Positions 1 through 7,965 of a stretch of 15,678 nt of DNA are shown here, in pieces. The position numbers and the translations under genes were made by a program. The stretch comes from an uncultured Capnocytophaga sp. (GTDB lineage: Bacteria > Bacteroidota > Bacteroidia > Flavobacteriales > Flavobacteriaceae): assembly GCA_905372595.1 (NCBI GenBank), contig CAJPPS010000006.1:1-15678 (forward strand), read 5' to 3'. Numbering within the stretch: the first letter of the stretch is position 1; the number at the start of each line of letters is the position of its first letter. The notes under the pieces are model-generated. The model ran no database searches. It saw nothing but the letters and a program-made list of their open reading frames with translations, and had not been told where the DNA came from.

Positions 1-256
1 GGATGATTTGGCACGTTTTATCCAAACTCTGGAGCAGAGATATCATATTCTTCTGCTGGATAAGATGAATGTTACTTATAGGCACGAGGGAGAGATATAT
101 TATGTGCCTTTGACAGATTTTAAGAAGCTTGCTCAGCAGAAGAAGATTTCACAGGAGACTATTGTTTTCAATAATTTAGTGAATAATAAGTATGAATATG
201 AGCATTCTTGGGAGACAACAGTGCTCAATAGCTGGCATAGTCGATTTCTTAAATAA
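1..256 (+). CDS. Conserved small Bacteroidota protein, 3' end only
   Basis: The reading frame is open from the first complete codon at position 2 to a TAA stop at 254-256, so this is the C-terminal part (84 codons) of a gene that begins outside the window. A TTG at position 8 lies in frame but is not a convincing start, because the frame continues upstream. The visible part has the look of a compact globular protein, with blocks such as LLDKMNVTY, IVFNNLVNN and a C-terminal SWHSRFLK. From memory this resembles a protein of about 160 residues conserved in Flavobacteriia and often labelled 'ABC transporter ATPase'. No Walker A or signature motif is visible here, so that name is probably wrong and the function is unknown. 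It is transcribed toward the YceI gene and shares a terminator with it. Confidence 0.6.
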   Translation, partial: DDLARFIQTLEQRYHILLLDKMNVTYRHEGEIYYVPLTDFKKLAQQKKISQETIVFNNLVNNKYEYEHSWETTVLNSWHSRFLK

Positions 257-268
257 ATTAAACAATCA

Positions 269-300
269 AAAAGAGGCTACCTTATTTGATAGCCTCTTTT
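269..300. terminator. Bidirectional intrinsic terminator between convergent genes
   Basis: An 11-bp perfect inverted repeat, AAAAGAGGCTA at 269-279 and TAGCCTCTTTT at 290-300, encloses a 10-base loop. T-rich ends lie on both strands. It sits in the 67-base gap between the plus-strand partial gene (ends 256) and the minus-strand YceI gene (ends 324), so it can stop transcription from both sides. Confidence 0.85.
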
Positions 301-323
301 AATTTCTATAAAAATTGAAGAAA

Positions 324-980
324 TTATTTCTTAGCAGATACTTTTACTACAAGCTCTACTTCATCATTGATAAGGCGGTCTTTTAAATCTCCGAATACAG
401 ACCCAGAGTTATAATTTACTCCATAATCTACACGGTTGATTTCAAAAGGTTTAGACTCAAGTGTTACAGAGCTATCAGTTACAGTAAGGGTAGCAGGGAA
501 GCTGATGGTTTTGGTTTTTCCCTTTAGAGTAAGGTCTCCAGTTACATTGGTTCCATCAAATGCGGTAAGCTTAAAAGTACCAGTAGGATATTGTCCTACA
601 TTAAAGAAATGATCAGCTTTGTCAGCCTCTCCAGTTCCTTTTAGGTGAGCTTCTAGGTCTAGCTTTCCTTTGTCTTCAGTGAGATCAGTTACTGTAATAG
701 AATTCATATCTAGAACAAATTCTCCAGATACTTTTCCATTCTCAAGGGTGAAAGAACCACTCTTAAGAGCGATAGTTCCATTGTGGCTTCCTGTAGGCTT
801 AGACCCTTTCCACTCTACTACAGAAGTAGGCTCGATATTGAAAGTGCCAGATACACCAGTTTCAGTGGTTAGTTGCTCAGCAGAAGCCTCTGCTTGTCCT
901 TCCTGAGGTTGTGTGGTGTTGTTACAGCTAGCTAAGCTAAGTGCAAAAACAACAGCAGTTGATAATACAATTTTTTTCAT
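324..980 (-). CDS. YceI-family lipoprotein (lipocalin-like, isoprenoid-binding fold)
   Basis: The protein has 218 residues. A lipoprotein signal peptide ends in LASC, which puts the lipidated cysteine at residue 19. A low-complexity linker rich in Q, E, A and T follows, and then a YceI domain from about residue 42 to the end. Features typical of YceI are the opening FNIEPTSVVEWKG, the central ADHFFNVGQYPTGTF block and the late FEINRVDYGVNYNSG block. YceI proteins form an eight-stranded barrel that in characterised members binds long isoprenoid lipids; the ligand here is unknown. No acidic/lysine export motif follows the cysteine, so a periplasm-facing anchor is likely. An ATG at 1007 would add nine residues. 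It overlaps the predicted -7 promoter box at 1005-1012, so the start at 980, which gives a normal MKK signal peptide, is preferred. The gene lies downstream of the GDPD gene but has its own promoter. Confidence 0.9.
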   Translation of the reverse strand: MKKIVLSTAVVFALSLASCNNTTQPQEGQAEASAEQLTTETGVSGTFNIEPTSVVEWKGSKPTGSHNGTIALKSGSFTLENGKVSGEFVLDMNSITVTDLTEDKGKLDLEAHLKGTGEADKADHFFNVGQYPTGTFKLTAFDGTNVTGDLTLKGKTKTISFPATLTVTDSSVTLESKPFEINRVDYGVNYNSGSVFGDLKDRLINDEVELVVKVSAKK

Positions 981-1004
981 TTTTTTATGTTTTTTAATAA
1001 AGGG

Positions 1005-1012
1005 CAAAAGTA
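1005..1012 (-). promoter_or_regulatory. -7 promoter element for the YceI gene
   Basis: Read on the minus strand this is TACTTTTG, a match to the Bacteroidota -7 consensus TAnnTTTG. It ends 24 bases before the ATG at 980, giving a leader of roughly 18 bases. The nearest TTTG for a -33 element (1039-1042) is 26 bases further upstream, which is longer than usual, so the -33 part is uncertain. Confidence 0.6.
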
Positions 1013-1066
1013 AGATTTATTTTTAGATTAAATAGTTACAAAAAGATTAAACTTAATGTAAAAATA

Positions 1067-1915
1067 TTAAAAAGAAGGGGCTAGAGGTCTATCCGTAGAG
1101 AATATTTGGATTCCTTTTTTTGCCCATTCATTATAGAGATGATTTCCTTTGGCTTCAGCTCGCTTATCTAGATTTCCTAAAGTCCCAAGGATAGCAGGAA
1201 TTTTCAGTTCATTGAGTTGCTGATATATAGCATCAGAAGCTAGATGTACTCCAGTGAAAGCCAGTAGTTTATTCTTAGGAATTCCTGTTTGTAGAATACG
1301 TTCTAGTTCTTCTTCATTGCGGATGGTTACCGAGATGAGCATTTCAGGAGCTACCTTGTGTAAGGCTTGAGCCTGGGCTACATTATAGCTGATGAGAACT
1401 ACCTGCCCTTGCATACCTTCAGCACGGACAAGGTCAGCTACTTTCTGGTAGGAGATGCCTTTCTTGAAGTCCAACATTAGGTAGGCATGATGTTGCTTAC
1501 TCCAAGAAAGCACTTCTTTAAGAGTAGGAATTTTGAATTCTGTAACGGAACCAAAATCATCAATAAGCCTTTCCTGAAGGAGTTCTTCCCTTTTAAGAGA
1601 GGAAACGATTCCTTTTCCTGTAGCGGTACGTCCTAGCTGGTCGTCATGCATTAGAAATAACTCTCCATCAGCACTCTCGAAAATGTCAATTTCAAAACTA
1701 TGAATACCTTTCTTGGAGAGATATTGTATAGTCTGTAAGCAATTCTCAGGATATCCAGCAATGCCTTTTCCTGCACGATGGGCAGAGATAATAGGCTTTT
1801 GTGAATAATAGGAAATATTCGTGATTTCTGCTTGAGGGGTAATTTGCCCTGAAGAAGCATTTTTGCAAGCTACTCCTATAAAAGAAAGAAGTAGGAATAA
1901 GAGGATTTTTTTCAT
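1067..1915 (-). CDS. Glycerophosphodiester phosphodiesterase family lipoprotein
   Basis: The protein has 282 residues. A lipoprotein signal ends in GVAC (cysteine 17). A GDPD TIM-barrel domain runs from about residue 41 to the end. The family's catalytic set is visible: H46-R47 in SAHRAG, E57 in YPENCL, E75 and D77 in FEIDIF, and H90 in MHDD. The domain closes with a typical late ...IFSTDRP block. GDPD enzymes hydrolyse glycerophosphodiesters, such as deacylated phospholipids, to glycerol-3-phosphate and an alcohol, using a divalent metal. With a lipid anchor it would act in the envelope, probably on the periplasmic side, since no K-(D/E)2 surface motif follows the cysteine. The substrate cannot be told from the sequence. 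Upstream is a divergent promoter region shared with the SusC operon. The YceI gene follows 86 bases downstream on the same strand. Confidence 0.92.
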   Translation of the reverse strand: MKKILLFLLLSFIGVACKNASSGQITPQAEITNISYYSQKPIISAHRAGKGIAGYPENCLQTIQYLSKKGIHSFEIDIFESADGELFLMHDDQLGRTATGKGIVSSLKREELLQERLIDDFGSVTEFKIPTLKEVLSWSKQHHAYLMLDFKKGISYQKVADLVRAEGMQGQVVLISYNVAQAQALHKVAPEMLISVTIRNEEELERILQTGIPKNKLLAFTGVHLASDAIYQQLNELKIPAILGTLGNLDKRAEAKGNHLYNEWAKKGIQIFSTDRPLAPSF

Positions 1916-1938
1916 TTTTACATTCAGTTTTCAAGGGG

Positions 1939-1946
1939 CAAAGATA
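1939..1946 (-). promoter_or_regulatory. -7 promoter element for the GDPD gene
   Basis: The minus-strand sequence TATCTTTG matches TAnnTTTG and ends 23 bases before the ATG at 1915. That is almost the same spacing as for the YceI, SusC and ketoacyl synthase genes. No well-placed TTTG is seen for the -33 element. Confidence 0.6.
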
Positions 1947-2086
1947 CATCAAATTTTGGAAAAACTTCTCTAGCCTTTTGTTTTGATTTTCAAAAAGATA
2001 ACTCTTTTGGAGGAATTCTTAAAGGAGAAAAGCTCTCAGAAAGTAAATAAGATGTAATTATTTAATTATTTTTCAGAAATAGGCTC

Positions 2087-2106
2087 AATAAAATTGTAGT
2101 TTTATT
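2087..2106. promoter_or_regulatory. Inverted repeat upstream of the SusC promoter, possible operator
   Basis: The perfect 7-bp arms AATAAAA (2087-2093) and TTTTATT (2100-2106) flank a 6-base spacer about 60-80 bases before the predicted SusC transcription start. A further AT-rich motif, TAATTATTTAATTA, lies at 2055-2068. No stretch of T follows directly on either side in the way expected of a terminator. This may be a protein-binding site, but arms this AT-rich can arise by chance in such DNA. Confidence 0.3.
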
Positions 2107-2132
2107 AACTAAAAAAGGAGGGAATTGTGATA

Positions 2133-2160
2133 TTTGTATGATTTAAAATTTGTATATTTG
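2133..2160 (+). promoter_or_regulatory. Promoter of the SusC-SusD operon
   Basis: TTTG at 2133-2136 and TATATTTG at 2153-2160 match the Bacteroidota -33/-7 elements, with a 16-base spacer, slightly short of the usual 17-23. The -7 box ends 24 bases before the ATG at 2185. The motif TTTGTAT occurs twice 16 bases apart (2133 and 2149). The position of this promoter rules out an in-frame ATG at 2134 as the real start of the SusC gene. Confidence 0.65.
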
Positions 2161-2184
2161 CGGGAAAATAAAAACCTAATCTTT

Positions 2185-5100
2185 ATGCGAATCAAAATAA
2201 GTATTTGCTTATTATTTTCCCTATTTGGACTATTAAATACCTTTGCTCAGGAGAAGCAAATAAGTGGAGTCGTTAAGAACCCACAAGGGCTTCCTCAAGC
2301 GAATGTATTGGTTCAGCTCAAAGGAAAGGCTACTGGAAGTACTCAGACCAATGCAGAGGGAAAATATACGATCCTTGCTCAAGAAGGAGATGTATTAGTG
2401 TTCTCTTTCTTGGGGATGAAAACTGTGGAGCGTTCCGTGGGAAATGCCTCCACTATAGAGGTAGCTCTTGAGAGTGATATAGCCAAAGGACATCTACCAC
2501 AGGCTGCTCCTTCAGAGAGTTCTACAGTGGCACGTACCAATGTGCGTGGTCCTTCATCTATCTATGGGACTAGTAAGCCCTTATGGGTAGTGGATGGCAT
2601 AATCCTTGATGATGGAGTGGAGCTAAGTCCAGATGACCTCTCTTCCTCAGATGCTAAAACACTTATCGCTTCTGCTTTGGGAGGACTTTCTTCAGATGAC
2701 ATTGCTTCTTTCAAGGTGCTTAAGGACGCTTCTGCTACTTCTATCTATGGTACTCGTGCAGTAGCAGGGGTAGTGGTGATTACCACTCGTAAAGGAGCGC
2801 AGGGGTCTAGTAGCATTTCTTATACAAATGAATCAACTTTTAGGCTTGTTCCCACCTATGATAATTTCAATATAATGAACTCTCAAGAGCAAATGGATTT
2901 CTATATGGAGATGCTCAGAAGAGGAAATTATTCTTATCATACACTTACTACTCGCAAGTACAAAGGAGAAATCGCACGAATGTATGAATTGCTTAATACA
3001 GCAGGTCCTGATGGGCGCTTTGGGTTAGATAATACAGATGCCGCCAAGACGGCTTACTTACAAGCTGCAGAACGCCGTAATACAGACTGGTTTGCTAAAC
3101 TTTTCCAGACGAATGTAATGCAGAACCATTCGGTGAGTATCTCTACAGGAACAGAGAAAGCGTCTTATTATGCTTCTATTGGGGTTCTTACAGACCCAGG
3201 TTGGATGAAGTTTAGCAATAATGACCGTTATTCAGCCAATCTTAATGCTAATTATAAGCTTAGCAAAAAATGGACTTTCAATGTAATCGTCAATGGAGCT
3301 TATCGGGAAGCAAGAACACCAGGAAGCGTGGATCCTCTTACAGGGAAAGTATCTTCCTCTCTTGACTTAAATCCTTATTCCTATGCACTAAATGCCTCCC
3401 GTACCCTTTCTCCCTCTCAGTCCTATACCTATCGTTATGCTCCGATGAATATCTTTGAGGAATTGCAAAATAATTATACCAATACTAGTGTAGGAGATAT
3501 CAAAATACAAGGGAGACTTGCTTGGAAAATTACCCCAAAGGTAGAAGCTACAGCTCTTGGAGCTATTAAGTACCAGAGTATCGCTCAGGAATTAAACCAG
3601 ACCGATGATTCTAACTTAGCGAGAGCCTACCGTGCTGCGGACAACCTCAATATCATCAATAGAAATGATTATCTGTATGAAGATCCTTATGATGATTTTG
3701 ATACCCGTAGAACGGTGCTTCCAGAGGGAGGAATTCGAGAAAAAACACAGAGTATCCTCAATGGAAAAGATTTCCGTGCAACCATTGACTACAAGGATTC
3801 TTTCTCCAAGGGAATTCACAAAATACAGCTCTTTGGAGGAGCAGAGACCAATGACACTTACCGCAATAAAGATTGGAATAAGAACTTTGGTTTGCTCTAT
3901 CAATTAGGTGAAATTTCTTTCTTCTCTTATGAAGCTCTTAAGCAAATACAGGAAAGTACCAGCCCTAACTATTATACCGTAACCAATACCACTACCCGTA
4001 ACGTAGCTTTCTTCTCTAACGCGACTTATGCTTATAAAGATAAGTATATTTTCAATGGAACACTCCGTACCGATGCTACCAATAAGTTTGCTAGCTCTCG
4101 TTATATTCGCTGGATGCCTACTTGGAATGTCGCTCTTACTTGGAATGTTTCCAGAGAAAAATTCTTCCCTAGCCTAAAACCGCTTTCTAACCTATCCTTT
4201 AAAGCTTCCTTTGGTTTAACTCCAGAGAGCCCATCAGTGAGCAATTCCTTGGCAAGAATTGTAGGAGATGTTCCTTGGCGAAGCCACAGCCGTACTCGAG
4301 AAACAGCTCTTAAGGTGGCTGATGTAGCCAATTATGATCTTACTTACGAGAAAACACAAGAGCTCAACTTAGGTACTCAGATAGGTTTATTTAAAAATCG
4401 TATCAATGTAGCTCTAGACTGGTATACCCGTAATAACTATGACCTTATTGGGCGTGTGCCAACCCAAGGACTTAACGGAAGTATCCTCAGTTATGGAAAC
4501 GTTGCTGCTATGCGTTCTTATGGTGTTGATTTGAGCCTTGAGACACAGAATATCAAGCTCAAAGACTTCTCTTGGACAACTACTTTTATCTATGCTAAGA
4601 ACGAGAACAGAATCACAGAGCTCTATGTAGATGCTTCTATGGAGAATATGGTAAGTGGAAATGGTTTCTCTAAGCAAGGCTATCCTGTAGGTTCTATCTT
4701 CTCTATTCCTTTTAGAGGACTTAATCAAGATGGACTTCCTACCTTTGCTGATGCCAATGGAAATACAACTATTGACGGGCTCCGTTTTGACCAACGTGAT
4801 AATCTGGATTTCCTCCAATATTCAGGAACTGTTAAGCCTACTGATGTAGGTAGCTTAGGTAACTTATTCAAATACAAAGGCTTGTCCCTTAATGTGTTGT
4901 TTACCTATTCTTTTGGTAATGTATTACGATTGCCTACCGCCTTCAAGGCAAGTTATGATAATGATGCCTTGGCAATGCCTAAAGAATTTGCCAATCGCTG
5001 GATGCAACCAGGTGATGAACGCCGTACCAATGTCCCTGTGATAGCTTCCTTATATCAGCAAAATGAAATGCCTACCTTACAGTATGCCTATACAGCCTAT

Positions 5101-5352
5101 AACTATTCCGATGTACGTATTGCCAAGGGTGATTTTGTCCGCCTAAAAGAGATTTCTTTAGGATATGATTTTGACAAAGAGACAGTTCGTGCAATGAAAA
5201 TCAAACGTTTAGGAGTGAAATTACAAGCCACTAATCTCTTCCTATTATATGCAGATAAGAAGCTTAATGGAGCAGACCCTGAAGTGGTTGGAAAGAGTAC
5301 TTTTATCCCTAATCCTAAACAAATTACCTTTAGCTTGCGTGTAGGATTATAA
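2185..5352 (+). CDS. SusC/RagA-family TonB-dependent outer-membrane transporter
   Basis: The protein has 1055 residues, typical for SusC. Signal peptide is residues 1-22 (ending TFAQ). A carboxypeptidase-D-regulatory-like domain spans about 24-95 and contains ISGVVKNPQGLPQANV, with YTILAQEGDVLVFSFLGM further on. The plug runs from VRGPSSIYG (from 120) through PLWVVDGIILDD to the classic SFKVLKDASATSIYGTRAVA and VVVITTRKG near 200. The 22-stranded barrel occupies the rest and ends SLRVGL. SusC proteins are barrels that import a ligand held by the SusD lid, powered by TonB. Oddly, only about 23 residues separate the first domain from VRG, and the usual EVVVVGYG-like TonB-box stretch is not visible. 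There is no STN domain, so signalling through an anti-sigma factor is unlikely. It is the first gene of a four-gene operon, with susD 17 bases downstream. The ATG at 2185 is chosen because the promoter lies inside any longer frame. Confidence 0.95.
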   Translation: MRIKISICLLFSLFGLLNTFAQEKQISGVVKNPQGLPQANVLVQLKGKATGSTQTNAEGKYTILAQEGDVLVFSFLGMKTVERSVGNASTIEVALESDIAKGHLPQAAPSESSTVARTNVRGPSSIYGTSKPLWVVDGIILDDGVELSPDDLSSSDAKTLIASALGGLSSDDIASFKVLKDASATSIYGTRAVAGVVVITTRKGAQGSSSISYTNESTFRLVPTYDNFNIMNSQEQMDFYMEMLRRGNYSYHTLTTRKYKGEIARMYELLNTAGPDGRFGLDNTDAAKTAYLQAAERRNTDWFAKLFQTNVMQNHSVSISTGTEKASYYASIGVLTDPGWMKFSNNDRYSANLNANYKLSKKWTFNVIVNGAYREARTPGSVDPLTGKVSSSLDLNPYSYALNASRTLSPSQSYTYRYAPMNIFEELQNNYTNTSVGDIKIQGRLAWKITPKVEATALGAIKYQSIAQELNQTDDSNLARAYRAADNLNIINRNDYLYEDPYDDFDTRRTVLPEGGIREKTQSILNGKDFRATIDYKDSFSKGIHKIQLFGGAETNDTYRNKDWNKNFGLLYQLGEISFFSYEALKQIQESTSPNYYTVTNTTTRNVAFFSNATYAYKDKYIFNGTLRTDATNKFASSRYIRWMPTWNVALTWNVSREKFFPSLKPLSNLSFKASFGLTPESPSVSNSLARIVGDVPWRSHSRTRETALKVADVANYDLTYEKTQELNLGTQIGLFKNRINVALDWYTRNNYDLIGRVPTQGLNGSILSYGNVAAMRSYGVDLSLETQNIKLKDFSWTTTFIYAKNENRITELYVDASMENMVSGNGFSKQGYPVGSIFSIPFRGLNQDGLPTFADANGNTTIDGLRFDQRDNLDFLQYSGTVKPTDVGSLGNLFKYKGLSLNVLFTYSFGNVLRLPTAFKASYDNDALAMPKEFANRWMQPGDERRTNVPVIASLYQQNEMPTLQYAYTAYNYSDVRIAKGDFVRLKEISLGYDFDKETVRAMKIKRLGVKLQATNLFLLYADKKLNGADPEVVGKSTFIPNPKQITFSLRVGL

Positions 5353-5369
5353 CTTTTAATCTGTTTGAA

Positions 5370-6914
5370 ATGAAAAAAATAATTACATTCTTAATAGCTC
5401 CTTTCTTACTTAATTTGGTAGCTTGTGATAAATTTCTGGATAAAAATCCAGACAGCCGAGTAGAGCTGGATACTGCCGAGAAGGTTCAGAAATTCCTAGT
5501 GAGTGCTTATCCGAGTGTCTCTCCAGCTGTACTTACTGAGTTTTCTTCTGATAATATAGATGATATAGGGGCGAATAACCGATACACTTTGCCTTTTATA
5601 GAAGAAATTGTTTATTGGAAGGACTTCCACGAATACGGAAATCGTGATGGGCTTCGTTCTATCTGGAATGATTCTTATTCGTCTATCTATCACGCCAATC
5701 TTGCCTTGGAGGCGATAGGCAAGTTGCCAGATTCACCTAGAGCAAGAGCTGCTAAAGGAGAAGCTCTCGTGGCACGTGCTTATGCTCACTTTGTACTAGT
5801 GAATCTCTTTGGAAAGCATTATAATACCACCACTAGTAGTACTGATTTAGGAATTGCTTATGTAGATGCTCCTATTACAGAGTTCCGAGCACAACGCCCT
5901 CGTAATACAGTAGCAGAGGTGTACCAACGTATAGAACAAGACCTTACAGAAGGATTAGCCCTGATTAATGATTCTTATTATAGTGTCCCAAAGTTCCATT
6001 TTACCAAGAAAGCCGCTCAGGCTTTTGCAGCACGTTTTTATTTGTATAAAGAGAATTGGGTGAAAGCTGAGGAAATGGCTACTGCAGTATTAGGTGAAAC
6101 TATTGTTCCTAGTGTATTGCGTAACTGGAGCGCTTTTCAGTCCTTACTCCCAGGAGACCCTCACGCCAAAGAATTCAGCCGAGATGATGTAGAAGCCAAT
6201 ATTCTTCTTACAACTATCGTAACCAAAGCCAATAGCTATATTGATGAAACTTCGGTAGCCCGCTTTACACACGGAGCAGCTTTGGCTAGTAGGGAAACTT
6301 TTTTGGACGGGAATAACCTTTGGGGAGGTGATCAGTCTGCTTATAAAGATAAACCTTATGTAAGATATAGACCTGAAATCAGCAAATATACTTTTACAAA
6401 ATATCCTAAGTATGCCAATAGCCGTTCTCAAGTGGCTCTCTTCAATTCCGATGAGATATTGCTCATACGTGCAGAGGCTCGAATCTTGCAAAGTAATTAT
6501 ACAGGTGCCTTGTCAGATTTGAATCTTTTTACTTCCAGATACCTTACAGTGGCTACCGCTTATACTCAGAGTGATATCAATACCGCTTATGATAGGATAG
6601 CTTCTTCAAGCTATGATACCACTACTAAGCTTAGCTATGCTACTCAGAAGAAAGCCCTACATCCTGCTTTTACAATTCCTTCAGGGGCTGAGAATATGAT
6701 TCATTACTTGCTTCAGTGTCGTAGGTTACTTACCTTAGGAGAAGGATTGCGCTGGTATGATATTCGCAGATATGGAATAGAAGTTTATCGCCATCAGTTA
6801 GATAACGAGGGTAATGCCTATGTAAAGGAAGTACTTACCCCTACTGATAACCGTCGTACTTTACCTCTTCCTGTAGATGTAGTAGCGGCAGGTTTAGAAC
6901 AGAATCCAAGATAG
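5370..6914 (+). CDS. SusD/RagB-family outer-membrane lipoprotein
   Basis: The protein has 514 residues, normal for SusD. A lipoprotein signal ends in LVAC with cysteine 19. CDKFLDKNPDSRVELDT follows, a textbook SusD N-terminus. The middle is helix-rich and TPR-like, including the block ARAAKGEALVARAYAHFVLV. The C-terminal RagB/SusD part, from about residue 447, contains CRRLLTLGEGLRWYDIRRYG and ends in the common ...EQNPR. SusD proteins form a ligand-binding lid over the SusC barrel at the cell surface. The ligand cannot be told from sequence, but the absence of glycan-degrading enzymes nearby argues against a simple polysaccharide. After the cysteine there is a lysine at +3, but it is followed by F-L, so this is only a weak match to the surface-export motif. 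It is co-transcribed with the SusC gene (17-base gap) and the metallohydrolase gene (13-base gap). Confidence 0.95.
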   Translation: MKKIITFLIAPFLLNLVACDKFLDKNPDSRVELDTAEKVQKFLVSAYPSVSPAVLTEFSSDNIDDIGANNRYTLPFIEEIVYWKDFHEYGNRDGLRSIWNDSYSSIYHANLALEAIGKLPDSPRARAAKGEALVARAYAHFVLVNLFGKHYNTTTSSTDLGIAYVDAPITEFRAQRPRNTVAEVYQRIEQDLTEGLALINDSYYSVPKFHFTKKAAQAFAARFYLYKENWVKAEEMATAVLGETIVPSVLRNWSAFQSLLPGDPHAKEFSRDDVEANILLTTIVTKANSYIDETSVARFTHGAALASRETFLDGNNLWGGDQSAYKDKPYVRYRPEISKYTFTKYPKYANSRSQVALFNSDEILLIRAEARILQSNYTGALSDLNLFTSRYLTVATAYTQSDINTAYDRIASSSYDTTTKLSYATQKKALHPAFTIPSGAENMIHYLLQCRRLLTLGEGLRWYDIRRYGIEVYRHQLDNEGNAYVKEVLTPTDNRRTLPLPVDVVAAGLEQNPR

Positions 6915-6927
6915 TAAAACTAGAAAT

Positions 6928-7962
6928 ATGAAAAAAATAGCATTAACATTCTTATTAGTAACCCTTACGTGGTCTTGTCAGAAAGATGAGCCAAGTAAGA
7001 GTGATAGTGTAGTACAGCTCACTACACAGGAAGAAGTGCAGAACCGAACAGAATTAGACAGATATATCCTTGAGAAATTCAATAATGCCTATAATCTCCA
7101 GATTGTTTATCGTTATTCCGAGAATGATATCAGCCGTATTCTTAGGTATACAGCACCTCCTTCCACAGCAAAAACACTGGAAGCGGTGAACTTCCTTAAG
7201 TATATGTACTATGATCCCTATAATATGATTGCTCCTCCAGGATTTTTGCAGAACTATTCTCCTAAGCAATTGGTGCTTATCGGTTCTCAGGCATATTCGG
7301 ATACGGGCTCTCGCTACAATGGTGCTGCGACCAATGCAGTAAAGATAGAGCTTACAGGGATCAATGAAAGAGTATTCAATACCAATTCAGATTCCGAAAT
7401 TAAGGATATTGATAACCGTGTGCTAAGGCTTATTTATCACGAATCATCTCATTTGTTGGAGCAAACCAAAGTTATCCCTCCAGCCTATGAAAGGCTCTCT
7501 GCAGCCGACTATAAGGGAAGTGCTTGGACTACCGCTTGGTCAGGAGAAACTTACCTGAAATCGGGCTTTATCAGTGCTTATGGAAGTGATAATATTCACG
7601 AGGATTTCGTAGAGATGATTGCCCGTTATATTATCTATTATCAGAAAAACCAATGTGGCTGTGAGACAACAGACTCTTCCTTGGATACCGATGGAGATGG
7701 GCTTAATGATACAGCTTACAATACTTGGAAAGCGAGAATTCTTCGCAAGGGATATATCTGGGAAGAGGAACTTGCTAAAGCTGATGGAAAAAATAATGAG
7801 TCTGCTGATTATACAGGAAAGGAAATTATTCTTATGAAAATAGGAATCGTTAAGAGCTATCTCCAGAGAGAATGGAATATAGACCTTGATGCCTTAAGGG
7901 CGGAAATTCACACTCGACATGCTAATCTGCCCAATAAAGATTTTTCTCAATATGAATGGTAA
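6928..7962 (+). CDS. Zinc metallohydrolase lipoprotein linked to SusC/SusD (HExxH)
   Basis: The protein has 344 residues. A lipoprotein signal places the cysteine at residue 17, followed by QKDE, a close match to the X-K-(D/E)2 export signal known in Flavobacteriia for surface lipoproteins. HESSH at 171-175 is an HExxH zinc-metallopeptidase motif. The HEDFVEM segment at 224-230 offers acidic residues (E225, E229) as a possible third zinc ligand. This matches the family of substrate-import-associated zinc metallohydrolase lipoproteins found beside SusC/SusD pairs. No substrate is known for these; peptide or protein cleavage at the cell surface is the natural inference. Residues 253-261 (DTDGDGLND) look like an EF-hand or thrombospondin-type-3 calcium loop, just after a C-G-C pair at 243-245. 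It lies between the SusD and DUF4302 genes with gaps of 13 and 3 bases, so it is almost certainly co-transcribed with both. Confidence 0.88.
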   Translation: MKKIALTFLLVTLTWSCQKDEPSKSDSVVQLTTQEEVQNRTELDRYILEKFNNAYNLQIVYRYSENDISRILRYTAPPSTAKTLEAVNFLKYMYYDPYNMIAPPGFLQNYSPKQLVLIGSQAYSDTGSRYNGAATNAVKIELTGINERVFNTNSDSEIKDIDNRVLRLIYHESSHLLEQTKVIPPAYERLSAADYKGSAWTTAWSGETYLKSGFISAYGSDNIHEDFVEMIARYIIYYQKNQCGCETTDSSLDTDGDGLNDTAYNTWKARILRKGYIWEEELAKADGKNNESADYTGKEIILMKIGIVKSYLQREWNIDLDALRAEIHTRHANLPNKDFSQYEW

Positions 7963-7965
7963 TTT

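Noticed and set aside
981..1007. Longer start for the YceI gene at 1007
   Set aside because: It overlaps the predicted promoter box at 1005-1012, and the added residues precede an already complete MKK-type lipoprotein signal.
2055..2068. TAATTATTTAATTA as a Fur box
   Set aside because: It does not fit the 19-bp GATAATGATAATCATTATC pattern well enough, and AT-rich repeats are frequent in such intergenic DNA. It is kept only as part of the general control-region observation.
2134..2184. Longer SusC start at an in-frame ATG at 2134
   Set aside because: The -7 promoter box (2153-2160) lies inside this stretch, and the extension would put 17 polar residues before the signal peptide.
3616..4818. 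Several open frames of 75-135 codons antisense to, or out of frame with, the SusC gene
   Set aside because: They lie wholly inside an intact, clearly coding gene, have no promoter box and show no recognisable domains.
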